DNA of 13,112 bases from contig JACCSZ010000122.1 in the NCBI GenBank assembly GCA_013812695.1, positions 1 to 13,112 on the forward strand, given 5' to 3'. The position numbers and the translations under genes are program-made. Source of the stretch: Gemmatimonadales bacterium. Lineage in GTDB: Bacteria > Gemmatimonadota > Gemmatimonadetes > Gemmatimonadales > GWC2-71-9. The notes beneath the pieces are model-generated. The model had not been told where the DNA came from. It searched no databases and saw only the letters and a list, made by a program, of their open reading frames with translations. Positions 5,888 through 13,112 of the stretch are shown piece by piece; position 1 is the stretch's first letter, and every line of letters starts with the position of its first letter.

Positions 5888-7792
5888 CTAAAAGAACCTG
5901 ATCTCGAGGTTGAACGGGCTGCCGGCGATCTGCGTCCCGTTGAGCAGGATGAACACTCGGACGCCGCCGATTACGAAGGGTCTCCACCGCGCCCGATAGG
6001 CGCCGTTGCCGAGATCCTCTACCTCCAGGTCAGCGACGTTCTCGACTGTCACCACGACTTGGTCGCCGCCCCGGCCGAGCGGGTTGCCTTGCGCGTCGGC
6101 GACGAACACGAGGATCTCGAGCTCGTTGGCGAAGAGCCCGAGCGAGGGGACGCTCGCGGTCGTCCGCGCCGGGCTCGCCGGGCCCGCCACGACGCCGCTC
6201 GTGAATGGACTTCCGGGAACCGCCTGCCCGCCCACGCGCACCTCGATCTGGTCGGTGCCCACGATCGTCGGCGTGTAGCGCGCGATGTAGGCGCCGCCAC
6301 CGTTGTCCGACACGCTGACGGCGGCGGCGGCGTTCGGGCCCGCCACGGAGACGGCGATCTGTCCGGCCGCGCCACCCACCGGGTTGCCGAACCCGTCCTT
6401 GAGCCGCAGCTGAATCGGGGTCGCCGCGCCGGCAGTTCCGCCTGGCACATCAACCGTGGTCTGACCGGAAACAGCCGGGCCCGCCGTCACCGTGACGGTG
6501 GCGCTCCCCAGCGTCACGCCGGAGATCATGGCCGTAATGACGTGATTGCCCGACCCCGTCGAGCTGAACAGCGCGGTGGTAGTCCCGGCGCCGTCGGTGG
6601 CGCCGGGCTCGGTGAAAGTCGCTCCCGAGCCAGTCGCAGTGAGCGTGACCGTCTGCCCGGCGAGCGGATTGCCTCGGCCGTCGCGCGCCACGATAGTGAT
6701 GGTGCTGGTCGAGGAGCCGGTGGATGCGGCGATCGTGCCGGGCGCGGCCGACACGGAGCTCTCATCCTCGCTCGCGGCGCCCGGAGTTCCGGTGGCGGTA
6801 AAGGTGACGGGGTTCCCCGACACGCCATCGACCTCCACGGTGGCCGTCAGCGTGTTCGACCCGGCAGTGCCGCCCAGCCTCCACGATCCAACCGCGGCGA
6901 TGCCGTCGGCTCCGGTGACGGCCTCAGGGTCCGTGACGCTGCCGCCGCCCGTGGCCACGGCGAAGACCACGTTGACCCCGGCGAGCGGCGTACCGCCGGC
7001 GTCGAGCACGACCACGGCGGGCGCCGTGGAGACTCTCGTTCCGACCCTGGCGCTCTCTCCGTCGCCAGCGGACACGGCGACCGCGGCGGGAGCGCCGACA
7101 CCGATCGAGACGGGCGTACTGGTGGCGGTCGCGTAGCCCGAGGCCGCGAAGATCAGCGTGCGGGCGCCGGGCGCGCCGACGATGGCGAGGTCGCTGAACG
7201 CGACCGCGCCGCCGGCATCGCTGGTCTGGGAAGTGGTGCCCTGCAGTGCTCCGTCGCCCGAGGCGATCTGCACGGTCACGGCGACCCCGGCGCGCGCGAG
7301 GGGATTGCCGTCGGGATCCTGCAATTGCAGAACCGGCTGCGGGTCCATGATGACGCCGGACGAGGCGGTGGCTCCGGGCTGCGTCACGAGCACGAGCCTG
7401 GCCGCCACGGCCGTCGTGGTGAACGACGCCACGTCTTCGGGCAGCGCCGTGGCCACCGCGGTGGTGCCGTAGCTGCCCGGCTGGGCGCCGAGCACGCGCT
7501 GGGTGGCGGCGCGGCCGTCGGCGTTGGTCAGCGTACTCGCCGGGCTCACGTCGCCTCCACCGTCGGCGGACCAGACAACCTCGGCCCCGACCACCGGATT
7601 GCCGAATCGATCGGTCACCTCCACGACCAGCGGGTCCCGCGCGGCCTCGAGGATCGTACCGGTCTGCCCATTGCCCGAGACGACCGCGACGCTGGCCGGC
7701 TGGCCTTCGTTCGGAAGCGTGAGGTCGTCCCCGCCGCAGGCGGCGAGCGCCAGCAGCGCGAGCAAGGCGAGCGGACGACGGGCCAGGAGCAT
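5888..7792 (-). CDS. Ig-like repeat lipoprotein with two C-terminal filamin-type domains
   Basis: This 634-residue lipoprotein has signal MLLARRPLALLALLALAAC (lipobox L16-A17-A18-C19) followed by GGDDLTLPNEGQPA, a motif also found in the upstream neighbour. Four Ig-like domains follow. The first is Big_1/invasin-like (about 32-128). The second (about 131-231) is close to the B-type domains of the neighbour (TQPG...QPVLQLQD...GYATATSTPVSI). The third is Big_1-like (about 235-335). The fourth (344-436) is C-type (TVTLTATGSGATF...GVTLGSATVTV). Residues 443-535 and 541-634 look like filamin/ABP280 repeats, with NGGGAYIARYTPT...GGQAVPGSPF and LGNGAYRARWRPF...NGTQIAGSPF. It is probably a surface or periplasmic adhesion or scaffold protein; the ligand is unknown. 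ATG at 7790-7792 has no clear Shine-Dalgarno. Its 5' region holds a 14-bp palindrome. Confidence 0.9.
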   Translation of the reverse strand: MLLARRPLALLALLALAACGGDDLTLPNEGQPASVAVVSGNGQTGTILEAARDPLVVEVTDRFGNPVVGAEVVWSADGGGDVSPASTLTNADGRAATQRVLGAQPGSYGTTAVATALPEDVASFTTTAVAARLVLVTQPGATASSGVIMDPQPVLQLQDPDGNPLARAGVAVTVQIASGDGALQGTTSQTSDAGGAVAFSDLAIVGAPGARTLIFAASGYATATSTPVSIGVGAPAAVAVSAGDGESARVGTRVSTAPAVVVLDAGGTPLAGVNVVFAVATGGGSVTDPEAVTGADGIAAVGSWRLGGTAGSNTLTATVEVDGVSGNPVTFTATGTPGAASEDESSVSAAPGTIAASTGSSTSTITIVARDGRGNPLAGQTVTLTATGSGATFTEPGATDGAGTTTALFSSTGSGNHVITAMISGVTLGSATVTVTAGPAVSGQTTVDVPGGTAGAATPIQLRLKDGFGNPVGGAAGQIAVSVAGPNAAAAVSVSDNGGGAYIARYTPTIVGTDQIEVRVGGQAVPGSPFTSGVVAGPASPARTTASVPSLGLFANELEILVFVADAQGNPLGRGGDQVVVTVENVADLEVEDLGNGAYRARWRPFVIGGVRVFILLNGTQIAGSPFNLEIRFF

Positions 7793-7845
7793 CAGTTGCG
7801 GATACCCGAGTGAGTGCAGGCGTGACGCTGCCGGGACGCTGACCC

Positions 7846-7859
7846 TGCAACATGTTGCA
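7846..7859. promoter_or_regulatory. 14-bp perfect palindrome upstream of the Ig/filamin lipoprotein
   Basis: TGCAACATGTTGCA is an exact inverted repeat with no spacer. It starts 54 bases upstream of the lipoprotein's ATG, inside the 184-bp gap behind the 1427-residue lipoprotein gene. Its size, symmetry and AT-rich centre in a G+C-rich setting suit a dimeric regulator's operator. No regulator gene is in view, so the assignment is inferred from form and position only. Confidence 0.4.
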
Positions 7860-7976
7860 CACCAGCGGCTTACCGTTGCCGATGGAAGAGCTTAGAGGTC
7901 ACCAAGGGTACCCCGGCCGCGCGGTGGCTGCTAGGAGGCAGATCACAGCCGCGGGGCAGCTCGGGAGGAGCACTCG

Positions 7977-10900
7977 TCAGGGGGTCGCGGTTCCTTCCGG
8001 CGGCAGGACGATGTGGCCGTCGGTATCGGCACTGCCCTCGAACGTGGCCGTGCCGGCATAGGTCGCGGTGAGGGTGCGGTCACCCGACGAGGTGAACGTG
8101 ATCAGGCAGCTCGCCTCGGCGACGGTCGCCGTGCAGGTCTCGCTCGCGCTCGCCGAAACGGTGACGCTCCCCGATGGCGTGCCCGCGGAGGACCCGACGG
8201 TGAACTGCACGGCCACCGCCTGATCCAGCGGCGAAGGATCGGGATCGTGCGAGACGATCGCCGTCGCGGTCGAGGCGGGGGCCTCGATCGTGTGAGCCTC
8301 CGTGACCGAGCTGCCGGCGAAGTTCGCGCTGCCTGCATAGCTGGCGGTCAAGGTGACCGTGCCGGCGCCGCCGCCGGGCGTAAGCGTGCACCCGCCCTCC
8401 GCGACCGTACCCGCGCACGAGCCACCGCCGCTGGCCGTCACGTTCACGTCTCCGGCAGGCGTTCCGACATCACTCGTCACCGTGAACTGCACAGTGACCG
8501 GCGCGCCGGGTGCCGACGGTTCGGGCGTGTCGGAGGTGACGGTCGTGGTCGTGGCGGCTTGCGCGACGGTCACCGTCGGCTGATCCGCGAGCGTCACGCC
8601 GTCGGCCACCGCGGTAAGCGTCTTGGCGCCCGCATCCGTCGAGCGGAAGTCGAACGTCGCCTGACCCTGTCCATTCGTGCTCGCGGACGACGGGCTGATC
8701 GTGTTGCCGGAGCCGGTGGCGGAGAGGGTCACGGCGCTGTTGTTCAGCAAAGCGCCGCTCGCGCTCCGCACGGTTACCAGGACGTCGGTGCCACTGCCGA
8801 GCCCGATCGTCTCGTCCGCGACAGTCACGTCCGACTGGGTCGAGCTCGGCACGGGCGGCGGCGGCGCGTTCACCACGTGAGGTTCGGCGTCGGAACTCGG
8901 CGAGAAGCTGCTGCTTCCCGCGTAGCTGGCGGTGAGCGTGCGGGTGCCGGCCGCGGCTAGCGTGATATCGCAGGCGCCGGCCGCCACCGTCGCCAAACAG
9001 GTCTCGCTCCCGTCGCTGACGGTGACCGTAACGGTTCCGGCGGGCGTTCCCGATGTTGCGGTCACGGTGAAACCGACGTTCACCGGCTGGCCGATCTCCG
9101 ACGGTTCCGGAGTGTCTGCCGTGATCGTGGTCGTCGTGGCGGCGGGTGGCGGCGGCTGCACGTCGACCGTCTCGGAGGTGACGCCGGTAAAACCGGTAGC
9201 CGAGAACCGGAGGGTGTGCGAACCGGTCGCGCCGCTGATCGAGAGATCGGTGAAGGTGGCTCGGCCGGCGGCGTCGGTAATGCGTGGGGTCGTGCCGCCG
9301 AGGGTGCCGCCGCCCGAGGCAGTTTCCACGCTCACCGCTACGCCCGCGATGCCCAGCTCGTCGCCGTTCGCGCTCCGGAGCTGCACCACCGGCTGGCGAG
9401 TGAACGGCACTCCGGACGTGGCGGTGGACGACGGCTGGGTCAGGAGCGCGAGCACCGAGGGTGGAGCTGCCTCGATGCTGTGAAACTCCGTATCCGAGCT
9501 GGCAGCGAAGTTCGAGTTACCGGCATAGCTGGCGCTCAGGGTGACCGTGCCAGGTCCGCCGCCGGGCGTGAGCATGCACCCGCCCTGGGCTACCGTACCA
9601 GCGCACGTTCCGCCGCCGGTTGCAGAGACGTTCACGTCTCCCGAAGGGGTGCCACCATCGCTCGTCACCGTGAACCGCACCTCGATCGGCGCGCCGGGGC
9701 GTGACGGCTCGGGATCGTCGGACGTGATGGTCGTGGCCGTGCCGCCCTGCGCGACCTCGATCGTGGGACGCTGCGCGAGCGTCACACCGCCCGCCACGGC
9801 GGTAAACGTCTTGGTGCCGGCATCCGTCGAGCTGAACGCGAACCGCACTTCGCCCTGGGCGTTCGTGAGGGCGGAGCCAGGGGCGATCGTATTACCGGAG
9901 CCGGTGGCGGACAGCGTTACGCTCACGTTGCTCAGCGGGGCCGCGGCCGAGGACCGCACGGTCACGACCACGCCTGTACTTCCACCGAGACCGATGCTGG
10001 CGGCCTCCACGTTCACGCTCGACACCGTCGCGTCTGGCCCTGGTGGGGGCGGCGCGGCGCTCACGGTGTGGTCGTCCGTGTCGGAGCTTCCCGCAAAGCC
10101 GGCAGCACCCCCGTAGGTCGCGGTGAGCGTGCGTGCACCGGCGGTCGCGAAGGTGATCGAGCACGACCCGGACCCCACGCTTGCCGCGCAGGTTTCGCCT
10201 CCGCTGGCCGTGACGGTCACGGTTCCCGACGGCGTGCCGGCTCCCGCGGTCACCGTGAAGGCCACGGTCACCGGCTGCCCGACGTTCGAGGGATCCGGCA
10301 AGTCGGCGGTGATCGTCGTCGTGGTCGCAACCAGCGGGGCCGACTGCACGTCGATCGACTCGGAGATGACGGGCGTGTACCCGACTGCCGTGAACCGGAG
10401 CGCATGCTGGCCGGTGGCGCCCCCGATCGAAAGCCCGGTGAAGGCGGCCCGGCCACCGGCGTCGGTCGTGCTCGTGGGGGGACCGCCTAGCGTGCCGGCG
10501 CCCGCGGCAATCGAGACCGTCACGACGACGCCGGCCGTGCGCAGCTCGCCCCCCTGTCCGTCCCGGAGCTGCACGACCGGCTGGCGGCTGAACGGCTGGC
10601 CGGCGGTGGCGCTCCCCGACGGCTGCGTGCGCAGGGCGAGCACCGGTGAGAGCGGCGCGTCCACCCGGTGGCTTGCTGTGCCGGCGCTGCCTTCGAACTG
10701 CGTGTCCCCGGAGTAGGCGGCGGTGAGCGTGCGCGTGCCGGCCGCCGTAGGGCTCAGCGTGCACTCGCCGATGGAAACCGCACCGATGCAGCTCGTGCCA
10801 TCATCCGCGGAGACGCGGACGGAACCGGTCGGCGTGCCGCCCGGTGATTGGACCTGGAAAGTCACGCGGACCGGCGCCCCCGCGGCGGAGGGGTCCGGAT

Positions 10901-12260
10901 CGTCGGACCGAATCGTGGTGCTCGTTGGCGCTCGCGCGAGGGCGATCGCGCTGGAGTTGACGCCCGTGTAGCCCGCGGCGGAGAAGGCGAGCGTGTACGT
11001 GCCGGCCGGGCCGACCAGGGCGAGGTCGGCGAACTCCGCGCGACCGCTGACGTCGGTCGGCCGGGTGAGCGTGCCGAGCAGCGTGGCCCCGCCTTCGACC
11101 ACCGACACGCTCACCGGAACCCCAGGCACCAGGCGCGGGACGCCGGCCGGTTCGCGAAGCTGCACCACCGGCCGCGAGCTCAGCACGACACCGCGCGCCG
11201 CGCCGGCGGGCGGTTGAATCTCGAGCGACAGCACGGGCGGCGTGCCCTGGACGGCGGTGGCGCTGAACCCGACGATGCCCACACCCGAGATTACGGCTGT
11301 GGCAGTGTTCGCTCCCGGCGCGGTTCCAAGCGTCCAGAGGGTCGAGGCCAAGCCGTCGCCATCGGTAATACTGGTCTCGGGCGTGAGACTCCCGCTGCCA
11401 TCGCCCACCAGCCACGCCACCGCGAGGCCCGGGACAGGGTTGCCGCTGCCGTCGCGCGCGCGGACCACCAGCGGCTCGGGCGTCGAGGTCCCGACCACGG
11501 CCACCTGGCCACTGCCGGACACCAGCTCGAGCAGGGTCGCGGCGCCCGCGCTGGCGGTGTGGACGAAGGTGGCCGGCGACCCGGCCAGACCGGGTGCGCT
11601 CGCGGCGGTATGCTGGGCACCGGCGGTCGCGCCGAGCGTCCGCACGACAAAGGCCAGGCCATCCTCGCCGGTCGGGGTCGTTTCCTGGCTGACGCTGCCG
11701 CCGGCATCGGGAGTCCAGGTGATCGGCACACCCGGAATCGGATTCCCGAACGCGTCGGTCACCTGCACCACGAGCGGCTCGGCCAGCACAGCGCCGGCGG
11801 CCGCGGACTGGTTATCGCCGCCGACGAGCCGGAGCTCGTTGGCGTCGGCCGAGACGGCGGTGAAGGCGACGGGCGCGGCGAGCGCGCGCAGGCCTCCCGC
11901 CGTGCTGACCCGGAGCTCCGCGCCCGACCCGCCAACCCGCGTGCCCGTGACTACGAGGAAGGAGGCCCGGCCGTCGGCATTGGTGGTGGCGGTGTCGGGT
12001 GCGACGGTCGCGTCTCCGCCGACGTCCGTGAAGACGAAGGCGACGGGAACATCGGCCACCGGCCGGCCCTGCGAGTCCGTGACCCGCCCGACGATGGGCT
12101 CGACCAGGGCGACGCCCACGCGGCCACTCTGGCCATCGCCCTCCACGACGTCGATAGCGGCGGGCTCACCCTCGGAGGGCAGAACGAGGTCGCCACCATT
12201 GCAGGCAAGCACGAGAGCTAGGACGGAGGCGAGGCGGCGGGTCTTCCGGGACGTGGACAC
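7977..12260 (-). CDS. Giant Ig-like repeat lipoprotein (about 14 domains, tandem B-A-C-A blocks)
   Basis: This 1427-residue lipoprotein has signal MSTSRKTRRLASVLALVLAC (lipobox V17-L18-A19-C20), then NGGDLVLPSEGEPA as in its neighbour. Domains are typed here by sequence likeness. Three Big_1/invasin-like domains (about 32-135, 138-236, 240-337) are followed by B1 (342-442), A1 (446-535), B2 (538-640), A2 (644-734), C1 (742-838), A3 (840-931), B3 (934-1036), A4 (1040-1131), C2 (1139-1235), A5 (1236-1327) and A6 (1330-1420). The A domains match the Big_3_5 style (TTTTITSDxPEPSxPGxPV...TLTASYAGxxxFAGSSDTE) and each has a CX8C pair. There is no visible enzymatic domain or C-terminal anchor. It probably forms a long rod displayed from a membrane, with adhesion or surface-structure roles. 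The start is GTG at 12258-12260, chosen because it gives an intact lipoprotein signal. It lies 93 bases after the partial upstream Ig gene. Confidence 0.92.
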   Translation of the reverse strand: MSTSRKTRRLASVLALVLACNGGDLVLPSEGEPAAIDVVEGDGQSGRVGVALVEPIVGRVTDSQGRPVADVPVAFVFTDVGGDATVAPDTATTNADGRASFLVVTGTRVGGSGAELRVSTAGGLRALAAPVAFTAVSADANELRLVGGDNQSAAAGAVLAEPLVVQVTDAFGNPIPGVPITWTPDAGGSVSQETTPTGEDGLAFVVRTLGATAGAQHTAASAPGLAGSPATFVHTASAGAATLLELVSGSGQVAVVGTSTPEPLVVRARDGSGNPVPGLAVAWLVGDGSGSLTPETSITDGDGLASTLWTLGTAPGANTATAVISGVGIVGFSATAVQGTPPVLSLEIQPPAGAARGVVLSSRPVVQLREPAGVPRLVPGVPVSVSVVEGGATLLGTLTRPTDVSGRAEFADLALVGPAGTYTLAFSAAGYTGVNSSAIALARAPTSTTIRSDDPDPSAAGAPVRVTFQVQSPGGTPTGSVRVSADDGTSCIGAVSIGECTLSPTAAGTRTLTAAYSGDTQFEGSAGTASHRVDAPLSPVLALRTQPSGSATAGQPFSRQPVVQLRDGQGGELRTAGVVVTVSIAAGAGTLGGPPTSTTDAGGRAAFTGLSIGGATGQHALRFTAVGYTPVISESIDVQSAPLVATTTTITADLPDPSNVGQPVTVAFTVTAGAGTPSGTVTVTASGGETCAASVGSGSCSITFATAGARTLTATYGGAAGFAGSSDTDDHTVSAAPPPPGPDATVSSVNVEAASIGLGGSTGVVVTVRSSAAAPLSNVSVTLSATGSGNTIAPGSALTNAQGEVRFAFSSTDAGTKTFTAVAGGVTLAQRPTIEVAQGGTATTITSDDPEPSRPGAPIEVRFTVTSDGGTPSGDVNVSATGGGTCAGTVAQGGCMLTPGGGPGTVTLSASYAGNSNFAASSDTEFHSIEAAPPSVLALLTQPSSTATSGVPFTRQPVVQLRSANGDELGIAGVAVSVETASGGGTLGGTTPRITDAAGRATFTDLSISGATGSHTLRFSATGFTGVTSETVDVQPPPPAATTTTITADTPEPSEIGQPVNVGFTVTATSGTPAGTVTVTVSDGSETCLATVAAGACDITLAAAGTRTLTASYAGSSSFSPSSDAEPHVVNAPPPPVPSSTQSDVTVADETIGLGSGTDVLVTVRSASGALLNNSAVTLSATGSGNTISPSSASTNGQGQATFDFRSTDAGAKTLTAVADGVTLADQPTVTVAQAATTTTVTSDTPEPSAPGAPVTVQFTVTSDVGTPAGDVNVTASGGGSCAGTVAEGGCTLTPGGGAGTVTLTASYAGSANFAGSSVTEAHTIEAPASTATAIVSHDPDPSPLDQAVAVQFTVGSSAGTPSGSVTVSASASETCTATVAEASCLITFTSSGDRTLTATYAGTATFEGSADTDGHIVLPPEGTATP
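8274..9461 (-). repeat. B-A-C-A block copy 2 (1188 bp)
   Basis: This encodes residues 934-1329 of the giant lipoprotein. Each landmark (VLAL-TQPS, TDAxGRAxFT, TTTTITAD, IGLGxxT, PEPSxPGAP) falls exactly 396 residues after its equivalent in copy 1. By eye the first domain is about 60-65% identical between copies over 101 residues, so this is an old duplication rather than a recent one. Confidence 0.85.
9462..10649 (-). repeat. B-A-C-A block copy 1 (1188 bp)
   Basis: This encodes residues 538-933 of the giant lipoprotein: domain types B2, A2, C1 and A3. It is directly adjacent to copy 2, making a tandem direct repeat with no net length change. A half-unit (B1-A1, residues 342-535) precedes it and a single extra A domain (A6) ends the protein. 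Confidence 0.85.
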
Positions 12261-12302
12261 AAGACTCTGCGGTGGAGTGCGGGCGCGCTGCGAGAGACGC
12301 GA

Positions 12303-12308
12303 AATATA
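12303..12308 (-). promoter_or_regulatory. Possible -10 element for the giant Ig lipoprotein gene
   Basis: On the minus strand TATATT (5 of 6 bases matching TATAAT) ends 42 bases upstream of the GTG start, within a 93-bp G+C-rich gap. No good -35 hexamer is visible at 16-18 bases upstream. The gene could also be read through from the Ig gene before it. Confidence 0.3.
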
Positions 12309-12310
12309 GG

Positions 12311-12332
12311 GGATGGCCGGGGTCCGCCATCC
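12311..12332 (-). terminator. Weak hairpin after the partial Ig/cadherin-like gene
   Basis: GGATGGC (12311-12317) and GCCATCC (12326-12332) form a 7-bp perfect stem with an 8-base loop, 21 bases past the TAG of the partial upstream gene. On the minus strand it is followed by CCTATATTT, a partly T-rich tail. It is a marginal intrinsic terminator and overlaps the presumed promoter zone of the next gene. Confidence 0.3.
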
Positions 12333-12353
12333 GGGGTCTTGTACGGAACGCGG

Positions 12354-13112
12354 CTACGGACCGATAGTGATCCCGAAGGTCTGCGCGGTGCTGGCGTCGA
12401 CCCCGCCGTTGGCGGTTCCGCCGTTGTCCCGGAGCAGGACGGTCACGCTTACGGGAGCCGGCGTAGTCCCAGCCGGCGTAAAGGTGAGCCTCCCGTCGGG
12501 CGCGATCGCCGGCGGGCTGCTGAAGTAAACCAGGTCGGCTGGGTCAATCGAAACCTCATACGAGACGCTCTGAGCGCCCTCGTTGGGCGGGCCCGAGCTC
12601 GCGCCCGTAGCCCAAGGCTGAGCGTAGGCGCCGGCCGCCAGACTGGCCGTCACGTCCCCGCCCGAGGTGAACGCGGGAGCATCATTGACCGCGCTGACGG
12701 TGATCGTCACGGTGGCCGTGTTCGAGGTGAGCGAGCCGTCGGAAGCCTGGTAGGTGAACGAATCCGTCCCGTTGAACTCAGGGTCGGGCGTGTAGGTGAA
12801 CGTGCCATTGGTGTTGAGCACGACCGAGCCGTTCGCCGGATCGCTCGCGTTGATCGCGGTCAGTGGCTGCGGCCCACCGTCGTCGGTGTCGTTGTCGAGC
12901 ACGTCGTTGGACGGATTGACGGTCAACGTTGCGTCTTCTGCCACCGTGTAGGAAGGGTCATCCACGGCGGTGGGCGGCGCGTTGGCCGGGATCACCGTGT
13001 GCGGTTCCCCGTCGCTCGAACCATTGTAGTTGGCGTCCCCGGAATAAGTGGCGGTAATGGGACGCGAGCCGCTGCTGGTGAACGTGAGAGCACACGAGCC
13101 GCTGCCGAGCGC
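12354..13112 (-). CDS. 3' part of an Ig-like/cadherin-like repeat surface protein (5' end outside window)
   Basis: The frame is open to the window's right edge and ends at TAG 12354-12356, giving 252 visible residues. The GTG at 12993-12995 is internal. The first 40 residues are the end of an A-type Big_3_5-like domain: SGSCALTFTSSGSRPITATY, then SGDANYNGSSDGEPHTV, with Cys7 matching the second Cys of the CX8C pair. Residues 44-146 are a cadherin-like Big_9/VCBS-type domain with APPTAVDD, a calcium-ligand-like VLDNDTDDGG, NGTFTYTP, FNGTDSFTYQ and a closing VNDAP. The last domain (147-252) has WATGASSGPPNEGAQSVSYEV and RDNGGTANGGVDASTAQTFGITI, a pattern that often follows such repeats in large bacterial adhesins. 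There is no visible sorting signal or anchor at the C-terminus. Calcium-dependent rigidity is inferred from the family. Confidence 0.88.
   Translation of the reverse strand, partial: ALGSGSCALTFTSSGSRPITATYSGDANYNGSSDGEPHTVIPANAPPTAVDDPSYTVAEDATLTVNPSNDVLDNDTDDGGPQPLTAINASDPANGSVVLNTNGTFTYTPDPEFNGTDSFTYQASDGSLTSNTATVTITVSAVNDAPAFTSGGDVTASLAAGAYAQPWATGASSGPPNEGAQSVSYEVSIDPADLVYFSSPPAIAPDGRLTFTPAGTTPAPVSVTVLLRDNGGTANGGVDASTAQTFGITIGP

Noticed and set aside
5576..7813. 745-residue open frame on the + strand opposite the Ig/filamin lipoprotein and through both tRNA genes
   Set aside because: It crosses two tRNA genes, is dominated by Arg, Gly, Asp and His with no domain signal, and mirrors a well-supported lipoprotein. 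It is a high-GC antisense artefact.
8274..10649. Regularly spaced repeats resembling an array
   Set aside because: The repeats are about 300-1188 bp coding units within one open frame, with no short identical repeats or spacers, so this is not CRISPR.
10848..12221. Long + strand frame opposite the giant Ig lipoprotein
   Set aside because: Composition is typical of antisense frames in G+C-rich repeat genes (Arg, Gly, His, Asp), with no motifs. Further antisense frames along the gene behave the same way.
12993..12995. GTG as the start codon of the rightmost Ig/cadherin-like gene
   Set aside because: The frame stays open for 39 more codons to the window edge and encodes the end of an Ig-like domain, so this GTG is an internal valine codon.
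1..13112. A complete novel defence, biosynthetic or secretion system
   Set aside because: No nuclease/ATPase sets, synthases or secretion components are recognisable. The visible genes are envelope enzymes, one exporter, tRNAs and Ig-like surface proteins.

Overview
This is a high-GC bacterial window (both long genes and spacers look strongly G+C rich). It has several lipoproteins with clear lipoboxes, a LysM murein hydrolase, and giant Ig-like repeat lipoproteins that share an Asp-Leu-x-Leu-Pro-x-Glu-Gly motif just after the lipid-anchored cysteine. That style fits Gemmatimonadota or a similar diderm soil or freshwater lineage. The assignment is an inference from gene style, because no rRNA or other marker gene is present.

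Layout. (1) 1-939 (+): the 3' part of a gene entering from the left edge, with a KYKG...YLxWM motif as in ExoX-type C-terminal domains. (2) 940-1134: a spacer between convergent genes, with a CCCTGAGCAAAGCGAAGGG element fused to a 15-bp perfect hairpin. (3) 1135-2379 (-): an MFS exporter of the EntS/MFS_3 type. (4) 2380-2602: a divergent intergenic region. (5) 2603-5456 (+): a probable three-gene run made of an MltD-like lytic transglycosylase lipoprotein, a small single-pass membrane protein, and an exported HExxH metallopeptidase joined to it by a GTGA stop/start overlap. (6) 5637-5834 (-): tRNA-Thr(CGT) and tRNA-Leu(GAG). (7) 5888-13112 (-): three consecutive Ig-like genes in one orientation. 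In transcription order these are a partial protein with Ig-like and cadherin-like domains, a 1427-residue lipoprotein with about 14 Ig-like domains, and a 634-residue lipoprotein with four Ig-like domains followed by two filamin-type repeats.

How the genes fit together. The window is mostly cell-envelope functions: peptidoglycan remodelling, an exported protease, an efflux pump, and a cluster of surface-displayed or adhesin-like lipoproteins. The most notable structure is in the 1427-residue lipoprotein. A four-domain block (types B-A-C-A) is repeated in tandem with an exact 396-residue (1188-bp) period and no net insertion or deletion. All six A-type domains carry a CX8C pair, and these hold every cysteine of the mature protein apart from the lipidated one. 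Related domain types recur in the neighbouring Ig genes, which suggests local domain duplication and exchange. I see no CRISPR array, transposase, rRNA or clear phage module, and no dedicated defence or biosynthetic system.
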